Shown: positions 17,433-26,034 of the stretch, in pieces
Numbering within the stretch: the stretch's first letter is position 1
Layout: each line of letters starts with the position of its first letter
Source: Pseudoxanthomonas sp.
GTDB taxonomy: Bacteria > Pseudomonadota > Gammaproteobacteria > Xanthomonadales > Xanthomonadaceae
DNA: 64,000 nt
Assembly: GCF_035999195.1 (NCBI RefSeq)
Contig: NZ_DASYGY010000004.1
Span: 496,001-560,000 of the forward strand
Direction of reading: 5' to 3'
Translations under genes and position numbers: made by a program
The notes under the pieces: model-generated
Told to the model about the DNA's origin: nothing
Database searches by the model: none
The model's input: only the letters and a program-made list of their open reading frames with translations

Positions 17433-17705
17433 ATGAATGACCAACTCGCCACGGAATCAGAGCTTCAGGCTGCCGATCTGCTTGCGGAGATCGAACGGGA
17501 GCGCGAGTCGCTGCAGACCGCGCGGCTCGGTAGCTCCAGTCCTCGTTCGGCGGACAGCGAAGCATGTGCGCCAAGCGTGGCGCGCATGGAAATGCTTGAA
17601 GGACTGATGCGCGGCGAGCGCGCCATTTCTGAAGGTCGCGCTGTCTGCCACTGGCAAGCCAGAGAATTGCTTGTCAGATGGTTGGGCAAGGTCGCCGCCG
17701 GATGA
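17433..17705 (+). CDS. small hypothetical protein with an antitoxin-like tail
   Basis: 90 residues, not recognised. The first 30 residues form a charged, Leu- and Glu-rich helix (ELQAADLLAEIERERESL), a Ser/Ala-rich linker follows, and the end (about 59-85) reads MRGERAISEGRAVCHWQARE then LLVRWLG. This tail resembles the common antitoxin C-terminal pattern (xIAxGRVVSHEEA..RLxRWL), but there is no toxin-like gene beside it. The ATG is 5 bases after the stop of the phosphatase gene with a weak GAAAGAA site. It may be a partner or a remnant. Its reality rests on spacing and composition. Confidence 0.5.
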   Translation: MNDQLATESELQAADLLAEIERERESLQTARLGSSSPRSADSEACAPSVARMEMLEGLMRGERAISEGRAVCHWQARELLVRWLGKVAAG

Positions 17706-17711
17706 TAGAAG

Positions 17712-17741
17712 CCGTTCGTGGTGAGCCTGTCGAACCACGCT
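17712..17741. repeat. dispersed hairpin repeat (CGTGGT/ACCACG type)
   Basis: CCGTTCGTGGTGAGCCTGTC begins at 17712 and continues to GAACCACG; CGTGGT pairs with ACCACG. This sequence type (read in reverse as TTCGACAGGCTCACCACGAA) is, from memory, a common dispersed repeat in several proteobacterial genomes. It directly follows the small hypothetical gene and may end its transcript. Confidence 0.5.
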
Positions 17742-17862
17742 CTTTGCGATAGCCCGAAAGGTTGCTGTAGCCCCTGCTGCAAAGCCTTCGTGATTTTTCT
17801 CTTCGCGGCATCGCGAAAGTGCGCGCCGATCCCCAGCGTGAGGGCTCATTCCGAACGAGGAG

Positions 17863-18225
17863 TCAGCCCGAGCAGACGAGGACCGCCTCCTTCGCCACGC
17901 ATTGCCGGAAGTCCTCCGGCAAGCCACGGATCTCATGCGTCTTGCCCGGTGCCAGCGCAAAGTCTTCAAGCGTGGTGCGGGTGCAGTCGGCGGGATTCGT
18001 GCTCGCTGAGGGAACCGCGCAGCGCTCCGTATAGACGCGGTAATGGCACTGGCCGCTTTCGCTGGCGAAGCACTCGAACGTCGCCACGCCTTCCTTCAGC
18101 GTGCTTTTGCTGAAAAGCGTATCCACGCCGTTGGCGCTGCTGTGGTGGATGGTGGTGACGCTGGGTTTCTCGTCGCATCCTGCCAGGGCCAGCAGGCAGG
18201 ACATCAGGGACGTGATGATGCGCAT
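17863..18225 (-). CDS. small lipoprotein, unknown function
   Basis: 120 residues from an ATG with a GAGGAAA ribosome-binding site. The N-terminus MRIITSLMSCLLALAGC has a lipobox (LALAGC), so it should be lipid-anchored at Cys17. The mature part has several cysteines (FECFAS, GQCHYRVY, TERCAV, PADCTR, RQCVAKE, VLVCSG), suggesting disulfides in the periplasm. I recognise no domain. It is transcribed towards the phosphatase pair and away from the two-component system. An in-frame start at 18300 would hide the signal peptide, so I rejected it. Confidence 0.7.
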   Translation of the reverse strand: MRIITSLMSCLLALAGCDEKPSVTTIHHSSANGVDTLFSKSTLKEGVATFECFASESGQCHYRVYTERCAVPSASTNPADCTRTTLEDFALAPGKTHEIRGLPEDFRQCVAKEAVLVCSG

Positions 18226-18338
18226 GGCGGTTTCCTCGGGGTTCCGTTGGGCAATGGCAGGCCCTCCACGACGCGGGTTGCGTCGTGCCGGCGATGCCAC
18301 GTTGGATGCCGCACGGGGCGGCAGGGTTTGGATCGGGG

Positions 18339-19109
18339 CTACATGTTGCGGAACAGCGTCATGAAGGGCTGGCTGACCGTCAGCACTTCCGGCCGCGTCT
18401 TCAGCTTCAGGCGGCCGCGGCCCGCATCGTCGCGACTGACCGAGGCGACCTGTTTCATGTTGACGATGGTCGAGCGGTGGATCTGCTTGAAGGTGGTCTG
18501 GTCCAGCGAATCGAGCAGCTCGCGCAACGGCGTGCGCAGCAGCGATTCGCCCTCGGCCGTCATCACCGTGGTGTACTTGTTGTCAGCCTGGAAGTAGGCC
18601 ACGTCGTCCACCATGATCAGCTTGGTGTCCTTGCCGACGCTGGCGGTCAGCCAGACCAGCGCCGGTTTCGCCGGCGCCGACGACACCGCGGACAGGCGGC
18701 GGAGCAGCGCGTCCAGCGTGGCGCCGTCGGGGTGGCCGGCGGTGGCGCGCGCCTGGATGCGCTGCACGGTGGCCACCAGGCGCTCGCGCGTGATCGGCTT
18801 GAGCAGGTAGTCGATGGCGCCCTGCTCGAACGCGTCGATCGCGTACTGGTCGTAGGCGGTGACGAACACCACCTGCGTGCGTGGGCAGGCATCGGCCATG
18901 CCGCGCGCGACCTCGATGCCGGTCAGGCCGGGCATGCGGATGTCGAGGAACGCGACGTCCGGTTGCAGCTCGACGATGGACTCCAGCGCGCTGGCACCGT
19001 CCTCGCATTCGGCCACGATGTCCAGCTGCGGCCAGGTTTCCTTGAGCAGCGAGGACAGTGCGGTGCGCAGCAGTTCCTCGTCTTCGGCGATCACGCCGCG
19101 GAAGTTCAT
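18339..19109 (-). CDS. LytTR-family response regulator
   Basis: 256 residues. The receiver domain (1-120) has the acidic pair in VIAEDEELL, the phospho-accepting Asp in AFLDIRMPGLTG, the Thr in FVTAYDQYA and the Lys in YLLKPITRE. A linker leads to a LytTR DNA-binding domain (about 155-256) with DVAYFQADNKYTTV, LLRTPLRELLD, FKQIHRSTIVN and a basic end. LytTR regulators bind short direct repeats. Its ATG overlaps the stop of the sensor kinase by four bases, so the pair is cotranslated. The signal and targets are unknown. Confidence 0.92.
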   Translation of the reverse strand: MNFRGVIAEDEELLRTALSSLLKETWPQLDIVAECEDGASALESIVELQPDVAFLDIRMPGLTGIEVARGMADACPRTQVVFVTAYDQYAIDAFEQGAIDYLLKPITRERLVATVQRIQARATAGHPDGATLDALLRRLSAVSSAPAKPALVWLTASVGKDTKLIMVDDVAYFQADNKYTTVMTAEGESLLRTPLRELLDSLDQTTFKQIHRSTIVNMKQVASVSRDDAGRGRLKLKTRPEVLTVSQPFMTLFRNM

Positions 19110-20380
19110 GCGGCACCTGCCTTGCCGGGGAGCGGCAGCGTCAGCGTGGCGGCCACGCCGCTGGGGAAGTTGGAGACGATGGCGAACGAGGCCTCGCCGC
19201 CGAAGGTCAGGCGCAGGCGTTCGCGCAGGTTCTTCAGGCCGATGCCGGTGCCGCTGCTCTGGCCGCCGAATCCCTGGCCATCGTCGGCGACGGTCAGTGT
19301 CGCGTGGTCATCGTGCTGGCGCGCCAGGATCCAGACGGTGCCGCCGCCGGTTTTCGGCTCCAGGCCGTGCTTGATGGCGTTCTCGACCAGCGTCTGCAGC
19401 ATCATCGATGGCATCGGCACCGACTTGAGTGCCTCGGGCACTTCGATCTGCAGCGACAGACGGCTGCCCATGCGGATCTTCAGGATCTCCAGGTAGGCCA
19501 GCGTGCGCTCCAGTTCCTCGCCCAGCGTGGACAGCGCGTCGTCGGTGCGCGGAAGCGAGCTGCGCAGGTACTGGATCAGGTGGCCGAGCATCACGTCCGC
19601 GCGCGGCGGATCGGTGCGCGTCAGTACCTGCGCGCTGGCCAGCGTGTTGTAGAGGAAGTGCGGTTCGACCTGGGCATTGAGTAGGTTCAGACGGGCGACC
19701 GTCAGTTCCTTCTCGCTGACGGTCTTTTCCACATCGGCCTGCTCCTGCCGGCGCTGGTCGGCGACGCGGCGGGTGATCGCACGGGTCACGGCCTCGGCGT
19801 TCTCCACATTGACACCGTCGTCCAGTACGAACAGGTCCAGCCAGGCGCTGGCATCGGGACCGACGATCAGGGTGATGCTACTGGTGCCGTTGCCGGGCGT
19901 GACCGTGGCCTGCACCAGGTCACGCTTCACCGCGAAGCGCGCCATGATGTTGAAGCGGGACGGCTGGCTGGGGCCGTCGAAGCTGTCGATGCGACGTACC
20001 TTCACCCGCACCTGCAGGCTGTCCGGGGCGCTTTCCGCCTCCTCGGCGCGCGGCAGTTCGCGCAGCGCACCTTCGATCAGCGCGAAGGCGTCGGCGGTGT
20101 CCAGCGGCACTTCGATCTGCCGACGCTGGCGGCTGGCCAGCGTGGTGCTGTCGAGCCGCCCCGTGATCAGCCAGATCCGCCGCAGGTGGCTGATCAGGCC
20201 GATCACCACCGACAGCATCACCAGCGTCGAGGCGAGATTGAACAGCCACTCGGCCGCGCCCGACAGCATGGTCCGCTCGAACAGGCCGTTCCAGATGAAG
20301 CCCGCCATGAGGATCGCGCCGAACCAGGCGACGAGGATGCGGATGATCAGCAGCAGGCTGGGGAACACGTCGGAGACCAC
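19106..20380 (-). CDS. LytS/YehU-type sensor histidine kinase
   Basis: About 424 residues if translation starts at GTG 20380; the exact start is uncertain because no clear ribosome-binding site is seen and the frame stays open to 20497. Two hydrophobic helices near the N-terminus (PSLLLIIRILVAWFGAILMA and LFNLASTLVMLSVVIGLI) are followed by a sensor region. The His_kinase domain carries the phospho-acceptor in NAQVEPHFLYNTLAS. The ATPase has TLVENAIKHGLEP, ADDGQGF and GIGLKNLRERL. It should phosphorylate the LytTR regulator encoded just downstream. It sits between cysB and cysH with no evident sulfur link. Confidence 0.88.
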   Translation of the reverse strand: MVSDVFPSLLLIIRILVAWFGAILMAGFIWNGLFERTMLSGAAEWLFNLASTLVMLSVVIGLISHLRRIWLITGRLDSTTLASRQRRQIEVPLDTADAFALIEGALRELPRAEEAESAPDSLQVRVKVRRIDSFDGPSQPSRFNIMARFAVKRDLVQATVTPGNGTSSITLIVGPDASAWLDLFVLDDGVNVENAEAVTRAITRRVADQRRQEQADVEKTVSEKELTVARLNLLNAQVEPHFLYNTLASAQVLTRTDPPRADVMLGHLIQYLRSSLPRTDDALSTLGEELERTLAYLEILKIRMGSRLSLQIEVPEALKSVPMPSMMLQTLVENAIKHGLEPKTGGGTVWILARQHDDHATLTVADDGQGFGGQSSGTGIGLKNLRERLRLTFGGEASFAIVSNFPSGVAATLTLPLPGKAGAA

Positions 20381-20540
20381 GGCAGGGAAAGTGCCGTGGA
20401 GGATAGCCCGCCGATCCTGGGAGGGAAGAGGGCCACCGATGGAACCGGTCTTCCGGCGACGGAAGGCCGCTCGAACGGCGCGAATCGGGTGGGGCACCGC
20501 CCGTGGCGGCAGGCTGGAGCGTGGCTACGCTCGCCGCGTA

Positions 20541-21254
20541 TCAGACGTCGATGTGGATGCCGCACTCGCGCTTGAGGCCGTTGAAGCGGGTGTCCTCCTC
20601 GCGCATGCCGGGCTCCCAGCGACGCGTGGTGTGGAAGTCGCCGATCGACACGTAGCCCTGCTCCCACAGCGGGTGGTAGGGCAGGCCGTGCTGCTTCATG
20701 TACTGCCACACGTCGCGGTCGGTCCAGTCGACGATCGGGTTGACCTTCCAGCGGTCCTCGCGCTGCTGCAGCACCGGCGCGTTGGCGCGGCTGGTGGCCT
20801 GCATGCGGCGCAGGCCGGTGAACCAGGTGCCCACGCCCAGTTCCTTGAGCGCGCGCTTCATCGGTTCCACCTTGCGCAGGCTGTTGTACTGCTCGATGCC
20901 GACCAGGCCCTGCTCCCACAGGCGGCCGTGGCGCGCTTCCATCCAGGCACGGCTGACCAGCGGGCGGAACACCTGCAGGTTGAGCTGCAGGCGCTCGGTC
21001 AGTTCGTCGGCGAAGCGGTAGGTCTCGGGAAACAGGTAGCCGGTGTCGATCAGCACCACCGGGATGTCCGGCTTCTGCCGGGTGACCATGTGCAGCAGCA
21101 CCGCGGCCTGCGCGCCGAAGCTGGACGACATCGCCGCTTCCGCCGGGCCGTGCTTGAGCGCCCAGGCGACGCGCTGCTCGGCGGTCTGGGTTTCCAGCCA
21201 CGCGTTGTGCTCCGCGATCCGGTCGGTGTCCAGGGAGTGGGCGAGGGCGCTCAT
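20541..21254 (-). CDS. cysH: PAPS reductase (phosphoadenylyl-sulfate reductase)
   Basis: 237 residues. It reduces PAPS to sulfite using thioredoxin. The nucleotide loop is SSSFGAQAAVLLHM, then DTGYLFPET, and GLRRMQATSRA. The C-terminal catalytic motif is RECGIHIDV. That cysteine is the only one in the protein, so the extra iron-sulfur cysteines of APS reductases are absent and the enzyme should use PAPS. This fits the APS kinase domain fused to CysN at 26.0 kb. The ATG overlaps the cysI stop (ATGA), indicating coupling. cysI precedes it on the minus strand. Confidence 0.95.
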   Translation of the reverse strand: MSALAHSLDTDRIAEHNAWLETQTAEQRVAWALKHGPAEAAMSSSFGAQAAVLLHMVTRQKPDIPVVLIDTGYLFPETYRFADELTERLQLNLQVFRPLVSRAWMEARHGRLWEQGLVGIEQYNSLRKVEPMKRALKELGVGTWFTGLRRMQATSRANAPVLQQREDRWKVNPIVDWTDRDVWQYMKQHGLPYHPLWEQGYVSIGDFHTTRRWEPGMREEDTRFNGLKRECGIHIDV

Positions 21255-22954
21255 GCGTGCAGTTCCAGTGCGATCTGTCGGTGGGTGGGGTAGGCGGGCA
21301 GGGCGACCACGCCGCTGCGGTGCAGGAAGTCGCCGAAGCCTTCATCGGCGTCGCGCTCGCCCGCGTAGCGCGCGAACAGGCCGTCGAGGGTGTCGAGGAT
21401 GGCGACCTCGTCGATGTTCTCGCGGTACAGCGTGTTGAGGCGCTGGCCGCGGGCGTCGCCGCCGAGCATCAGGTTGTAGCGGCCGGGCGCCTTGCCGACC
21501 AGCGCGATCTCGGCGAGGTAGGGACGCGAGCAGCCGTTCGGGCAACCGGAGATGCGCAGCACGATCGGTGCCTCGCGCAGGCCGTGTTTTTCCAGCAGGG
21601 GCTGCAGCTTGTCGGTGAAGTCGGGCAGGTAACGCTCGGCTTCGGCCATCGCCAGGCCGCAGGTCGGCAGCGCCACGCAGGCCACGGCCGCGCGCTGCAG
21701 GGCGGTGCCCAGACGTTCGCCGGCATCCAGTCCGTGTGCCTTCGCCAACGCATCGATGCGCTGCCGCTCGCCGGCCGGCACGCCGGCGATCACGAGATTC
21801 TGGTTCGCGGTCATCCGGAACTCGCCGCGATGGACGTTGGCGATCTCCCTCAGGCCGGTCAGGTGCGTCGCCTGTGCGGTATCCGCGATGCGGCCGGCAT
21901 ACAGATGCAGGGTGAGGTGCCAGCGGCCGTCCTCACCCTCCACCCACCCATAGCGGTCGCCGTTGTGCTCGAAGCGGAACGCGCGCACGGGCTGTAGCGT
22001 CACGCCGCTGCGGCGCTCGATCTCGCCGACCACCTTCTCCAGGCCATGGTCGTCGATGGTGTACTTGAAGCGTGCGCGCTTGCGCTGCTCGCGGTTGCCC
22101 AGGTCGCGCTGGGTGGTGACCACGGCCGTGGCCACGTCCAGCAACTGCTCCGGCGTGATGAAGCCGACCACATTGCCGACGCGCGGATAGGTCTCGGCAT
22201 CGCCATGGGTCGCCCCCATGCCGCCGCCGATGACCAGGTTGAAGCCGGCCAGCGCGCCGTCCTCCAGCACGGCGATAAAGCCCAGGTCGTTGGCGAACAC
22301 ATCCACGTCGTTGACCGGCGGCACCGCGAAACCGATCTTGAACTTGCGCGGCAGGTAGGTGGCGCCGTAGATCGGTTCCTCTTCCTCGCCGCTGCCGGCC
22401 ACACGCTCTTCGTCCAGCCAGATCTCGTAGTAGGCGCGGGTGTTGGGCAGCAGGTGCTCGGACAGCTTCGCCGCCCAGGCCTGCACCTCGGCGTGCGCGC
22501 GCGATTCGAGGGGATTGGCGGCGACAAGCACGTTGCGGTTGACGTCGCCGCAGGCCGCCAGCGTGTCGATCAGCGCAGCGTTGATGGCCTGCATCGTCGC
22601 CTTCAGTTCGCGCTTGATGACGCCATGGAACTGGAACGCCTGCCGCGTGGTGATGCGCAGCGAGTGGTTGGCGTACCGGGTGGCGATGGCGTCCAGCTTC
22701 AGCCACTGTGCCGGCGTGACCACGCCGCCCGGCGTGCGGGTGCGGATCATGAACTGGTAGGCCGGCTCCAGCTTCTGCCGCCGGCGCTCGTCGCGCAGGT
22801 CGCGGTCGTCCTGCTGGTAGCTGCCGTGGTACTTGATCAGGGTCTGGTCCGACTCGCGCAGCGCGCCGGTGACCGGATCGGCCAGGCTGTCGAGCAGGCT
22901 GCCGCGCAGGCGGTGGCTTTCGGATTTGATGTCTTCGACGGAGTGGTTGCTCAT
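21251..22954 (-). CDS. cysI: sulfite reductase hemoprotein beta subunit
   Basis: 567 residues (E. coli 570). It reduces sulfite to sulfide with six electrons from CysJ. The [4Fe-4S]-siroheme ligands are in CVALPTCGLAMAEAER and SGCPNGCSRP. Sulfite-binding basic residues lie in LRITTRQAFQFHG and FRMTANQNLVIAGV. The two-fold repeat of the sulfite reductase fold is visible. It is followed by cysH with overlapping codons and preceded by cysJ across a 94-base gap that holds a palindromic repeat pair. Siroheme comes from CysG at 13.6 kb. Confidence 0.96.
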   Translation of the reverse strand: MSNHSVEDIKSESHRLRGSLLDSLADPVTGALRESDQTLIKYHGSYQQDDRDLRDERRRQKLEPAYQFMIRTRTPGGVVTPAQWLKLDAIATRYANHSLRITTRQAFQFHGVIKRELKATMQAINAALIDTLAACGDVNRNVLVAANPLESRAHAEVQAWAAKLSEHLLPNTRAYYEIWLDEERVAGSGEEEEPIYGATYLPRKFKIGFAVPPVNDVDVFANDLGFIAVLEDGALAGFNLVIGGGMGATHGDAETYPRVGNVVGFITPEQLLDVATAVVTTQRDLGNREQRKRARFKYTIDDHGLEKVVGEIERRSGVTLQPVRAFRFEHNGDRYGWVEGEDGRWHLTLHLYAGRIADTAQATHLTGLREIANVHRGEFRMTANQNLVIAGVPAGERQRIDALAKAHGLDAGERLGTALQRAAVACVALPTCGLAMAEAERYLPDFTDKLQPLLEKHGLREAPIVLRISGCPNGCSRPYLAEIALVGKAPGRYNLMLGGDARGQRLNTLYRENIDEVAILDTLDGLFARYAGERDADEGFGDFLHRSGVVALPAYPTHRQIALELHA

Positions 22955-22968
22955 GGGTGTTCTTGGCT

Positions 22969-23035
22969 GTGGGAGCGACGTAAGTCGCGATGACGCTGTC
23001 CGGATTCCTGGGTTCGCGACTTACGTCGCTCCCAC
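22969..23035. repeat. REP-like inverted pair between cysJ and cysI (22-bp arms)
   Basis: GTGGGAGCGACGTAAGTCGC starts at 22969. The 22-base arm pairs exactly with 23014-23035 (ending CGTCGCTCCCAC) across 23 bases. Same family as at 11940 and 51728. It lies inside the cysJ-cysI-cysH operon, where it may stabilise or uncouple the two parts of the transcript. Confidence 0.9.
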
Positions 23036-23048
23036 GTCGGAGCCAGCC

Positions 23049-24923
23049 TCAGTACACATCGCGGCTATAGCGCCCCTCCGTCTGCAGCTTCACCAGATAC
23101 TCGCGCGCGGCATCCTCATCCAGCCCACCGTGTTCGGCCACGATCGCCTGCAGCGCCGCATGCACGTCCTTGCCCATCGCGATGGCGCCGCAGACGTACA
23201 GGTGCGCGCCGTTCTGCAGCCAGTCGTAGACGTCGCGGCCGCGTTCGCGCAAGCGATCCTGCACGTAGATCTTGCGGGCCTGGTCGCGCGAGAACGCCAG
23301 GTCCAGGCGATGGAGCTCTCCGTTGCGCAGCGCGTCCTGCCACTCGCTCTGGTAGAAGAAGCCGTGGTTGAAATGCTGCGCGCCGAAGAACAGCCAGTTG
23401 CGTCCGCGCGCGCCGGTCTCGGCGCGTTCTTGCACGAAACCGCGGAACGGCGCCACGCCGGTGCCCGGGCCGATCATCAGGAGGTCGCGGCTGCTGTCGG
23501 CCGGCACGCGGAAGCGTTCGTTGGCCTCGATGTAGACCGGCACCTGATCCCCTTCGTCCAGCGCCGACAGGAAGCCGCTGGCGGCGCCGCCATGGGCGTG
23601 GCCAAAGGCCTCGTAGCCGAGCACATCGACGGTGAGGTGCGCTTCCTCGCCCACGCGCTTGCGGCTCGAGGCGATGGAGTACAGGCGCGGCGCCAGGGGG
23701 CGCAGGGCGGCGACCAGTTCCTGCGCCGACCAGCCGGCCGGCCAGCGGCGCAGCACGTCGATCAGCTGGTGCGTGGTGAACAGCTGCGCCAACGCGGCGT
23801 TCTGTGCCGGCGCCAGCAGGGCGTTGAGCTCGTCGGCCCGCGCGTGCGCGGCATGCGTGGCGAGGAACGGGCGCGACAGCCGGGTCAGTTCGCGACGGGC
23901 GGCCAGCCACTCGCGCAGCGGCAGCGTGTCGCCGCTGTCGCTGACGGCGGCGTCGCCCTCCAGCTTGAGCGCCTCGAGCACGCCGTCGACCAGCGCGGCG
24001 GGATTCCTGTGGCGCACGCCCAGCGCATCGCCCGGCTCGTAGTGCAGGCCGCTGCCTTCCAGCGACAGTTCGATGTGGCGCACGTCCTTGTCGGCCACGC
24101 CGTGCTGGCCGAAGCGCGGGCCCTTGAAGTCGCGGCCGCTGATGCGCTGGTTGAGCAGCAGCTCGGCGGGGAAGGGGTGCTCGTGCGTCCACAACGCGGC
24201 GTGGCCGGGACGCAGCGGCGTCACCGTCGCCAGCGGCGCGGTGCCGGTGACCGGCGCCTTGAGCAGGTCGCGGGCATGGGCCAAGGCCTGTTCGCGCCAT
24301 GGCCCGGCGACGGTGTCGATGTCCAGGTCGGCCAGTCCGGGTGCGAACAGGCGGCTGCCGCCGAGTTCGGCCAGGCGCGCATCCAGCCGCGTCGCGATGC
24401 CGCAGAAATCGGCATAGCTGGAATCGCCCAGGCCCAGCACGGCGTACTTCAGCTCCGGCAGCTTCGGCGCGCGCTTGCCGGCGATGAACTCGACCAGGCC
24501 GATGCTGTCGTCCGGCGGATCGCCTTCGCCCTGGGTGCTGATGACGATGTAGAGCAGGCGTTCGCTGGCCAGCTCGCGCTGCGGATAGGCGTCGGCGCGC
24601 AGCAGGCGGATCGACAGGCCGGCCGCTTCGGCCTGCTGCGCCAGGGCCTCGGCGGCCCGGCGGGCGTTGCCGGTCTGGCTGCCGTAGACGATGGTCAGAC
24701 GCTGTGCCGCCTGCGCACCGGCTGCCGGGGCTGGCGTCCTGGGCAGGGGAGAGGCCGATCCCGCTTGCGGCGCCAGCTGCGCCTGCGCCAGGCCGGCCGC
24801 GTAGCCCGAGACCCACCACAGGCTGGCGCCATCCAGCCCGGCCACCGCCTGGGCCAGCAGCGCCCGCCGTTCCTCCGCGAGGGGGATGGGGGCAACGACA
24901 GGCTGGGTGGCGGACATCGGCAT
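23049..24923 (-). CDS. cysJ: sulfite reductase flavoprotein alpha subunit
   Basis: 624 residues. It passes electrons from NADPH through FAD and FMN to CysI. The flavodoxin domain (about 73-210) has VYGSQTGNARRAAE, ISTQGEGDPPD and LGLGDSSYADFC. The FAD part has RLYSIASS and LTVDVLGY, and the NADPH part has IGPGTGVAPFRGFVQER, LFFGAQH and YVCGAIAMGKDVH, ending GRYSRDVY. Start codons at 24923 and 24917 are equally possible. It heads the cysJIH block and is divergent from cysD, with a 199-base shared control region. Confidence 0.95.
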   Translation of the reverse strand: MPMSATQPVVAPIPLAEERRALLAQAVAGLDGASLWWVSGYAAGLAQAQLAPQAGSASPLPRTPAPAAGAQAAQRLTIVYGSQTGNARRAAEALAQQAEAAGLSIRLLRADAYPQRELASERLLYIVISTQGEGDPPDDSIGLVEFIAGKRAPKLPELKYAVLGLGDSSYADFCGIATRLDARLAELGGSRLFAPGLADLDIDTVAGPWREQALAHARDLLKAPVTGTAPLATVTPLRPGHAALWTHEHPFPAELLLNQRISGRDFKGPRFGQHGVADKDVRHIELSLEGSGLHYEPGDALGVRHRNPAALVDGVLEALKLEGDAAVSDSGDTLPLREWLAARRELTRLSRPFLATHAAHARADELNALLAPAQNAALAQLFTTHQLIDVLRRWPAGWSAQELVAALRPLAPRLYSIASSRKRVGEEAHLTVDVLGYEAFGHAHGGAASGFLSALDEGDQVPVYIEANERFRVPADSSRDLLMIGPGTGVAPFRGFVQERAETGARGRNWLFFGAQHFNHGFFYQSEWQDALRNGELHRLDLAFSRDQARKIYVQDRLRERGRDVYDWLQNGAHLYVCGAIAMGKDVHAALQAIVAEHGGLDEDAAREYLVKLQTEGRYSRDVY

Positions 24924-24990
24924 GGCCCGTGGGCGCGACTGGGACGACCGATGGTAGGGAGGCGCCGGGACCGCCAGAAAGGACGCATGG

Positions 24991-25019
24991 TTATGGGCTT
25001 ATGGCCTGCGCTTATTTCG
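24991..25019. promoter_or_regulatory. tandem TTATGG repeats in the cysJ-cysD control region
   Basis: In the divergent gap, TTATGGGC (24991-24998) is directly followed by TTATGGCC (24999-25006), and a third TTAT begins at 25012 (CTTATTTCG). This is the most AT-rich part of the gap and stands out as a direct repeat. CysB and other LysR regulators bind spaced AT-containing half-sites upstream of cys promoters, so this is a candidate CysB site. The cysG-cysB gap has the related TTATAAG. Confidence 0.4.
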
Positions 25020-25122
25020 CCGCCATGCGCCGCTCGCCGAATACTGCCCGCCCTCCCGGACCGCGCAGCGACGCCCTGTTAGGCTAGCCCGCCCGGTCCC
25101 ACCGACCCTGCTGCCTGCCCTG

Positions 25123-26034
25123 ATGACTGCCGTACCCCGCCTGTCCCACCTCGACCGCCTGGAAGCGGAAAGCATCCATATCCTGCGCGAGGTCGCCGCC
25201 GAGTTCCGCAATCCGGTGCTGCTGTACTCGGTGGGCAAGGACAGCTCGGTGCTGCTGCACCTGCTGCTGAAGGCGTTCGCCCCCGCGCGCCCGCCCATCC
25301 CGCTGCTGCACGTGGACACGCGCTGGAAGTTCCGCGAGATGATCGCCTTCCGCGACCGCCGCGCCGCCGAGACCGGGGTGGACCTCCGTGTGCATATCAA
25401 CCCGGACGGCATCGCCCGCGATATCGGTCCGATCAGCCACGGTGCCACCGTCCACACCGACGTGATGAAGACCCAGGGCCTGAAGCAGGCGCTGGACCAC
25501 TACAAGTTCGATGCGGCCATCGGCGGCGCGCGCCGCGACGAGGAGAAGTCGCGCGCCAAGGAGCGCGTGTTCTCGTTCCGCAACGACAGGCACCGCTGGG
25601 ACCCGAAGAACCAGCGCCCCGAACTCTGGAACCTCTACAACGCCCGCATCAACACCGGCGAGAGCGTGCGCGTGTTCCCGCTGTCGAACTGGACCGAGCT
25701 GGACATCTGGCTCTACATCTACCGGGAGCACATCCCGGTGGTGCCGCTGTACTTCGCCGCCGAGCGGCCGGTGGTCGAGCGCGACGGCGCGCTGCTGATG
25801 GTCGACGACGAACGTCTGCCGCTGCACGACGGCGAAGTGCCGCAGCAGCGGCGCGTGCGTTTCCGCACGCTGGGCTGCTATCCGCTGACCGGCGCCATCG
25901 ACTCCGATGCCGACTCGCTGGAGAAGATCATCGCCGAAATGCTGGTCACCACCAGCTCCGAACGCCAGGGCCGCGTGATCGACCACGACCCCGGCGCGTC
26001 GATGGAGAAGAAGAAGCTGGAGGGCTATTTCTGA
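25123..26034 (+). CDS. cysD: sulfate adenylyltransferase subunit 2
   Basis: 303 residues. With CysN it forms APS from sulfate and ATP, the first step of assimilation. The PP-loop is LLYSVGKDSSVLLHLLLKAF, and HVDTRWKFREM, GGARRDEEKSRAKER and FPLSNWTELDIW are family marks. It ends with GASMEKKKLEGYF, the normal CysD tail. Its stop overlaps the ATG of cysNC by one base (TGATG), indicating coupling. It is divergent from cysJ. Confidence 0.96.
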   Translation: MTAVPRLSHLDRLEAESIHILREVAAEFRNPVLLYSVGKDSSVLLHLLLKAFAPARPPIPLLHVDTRWKFREMIAFRDRRAAETGVDLRVHINPDGIARDIGPISHGATVHTDVMKTQGLKQALDHYKFDAAIGGARRDEEKSRAKERVFSFRNDRHRWDPKNQRPELWNLYNARINTGESVRVFPLSNWTELDIWLYIYREHIPVVPLYFAAERPVVERDGALLMVDDERLPLHDGEVPQQRRVRFRTLGCYPLTGAIDSDADSLEKIIAEMLVTTSSERQGRVIDHDPGASMEKKKLEGYF

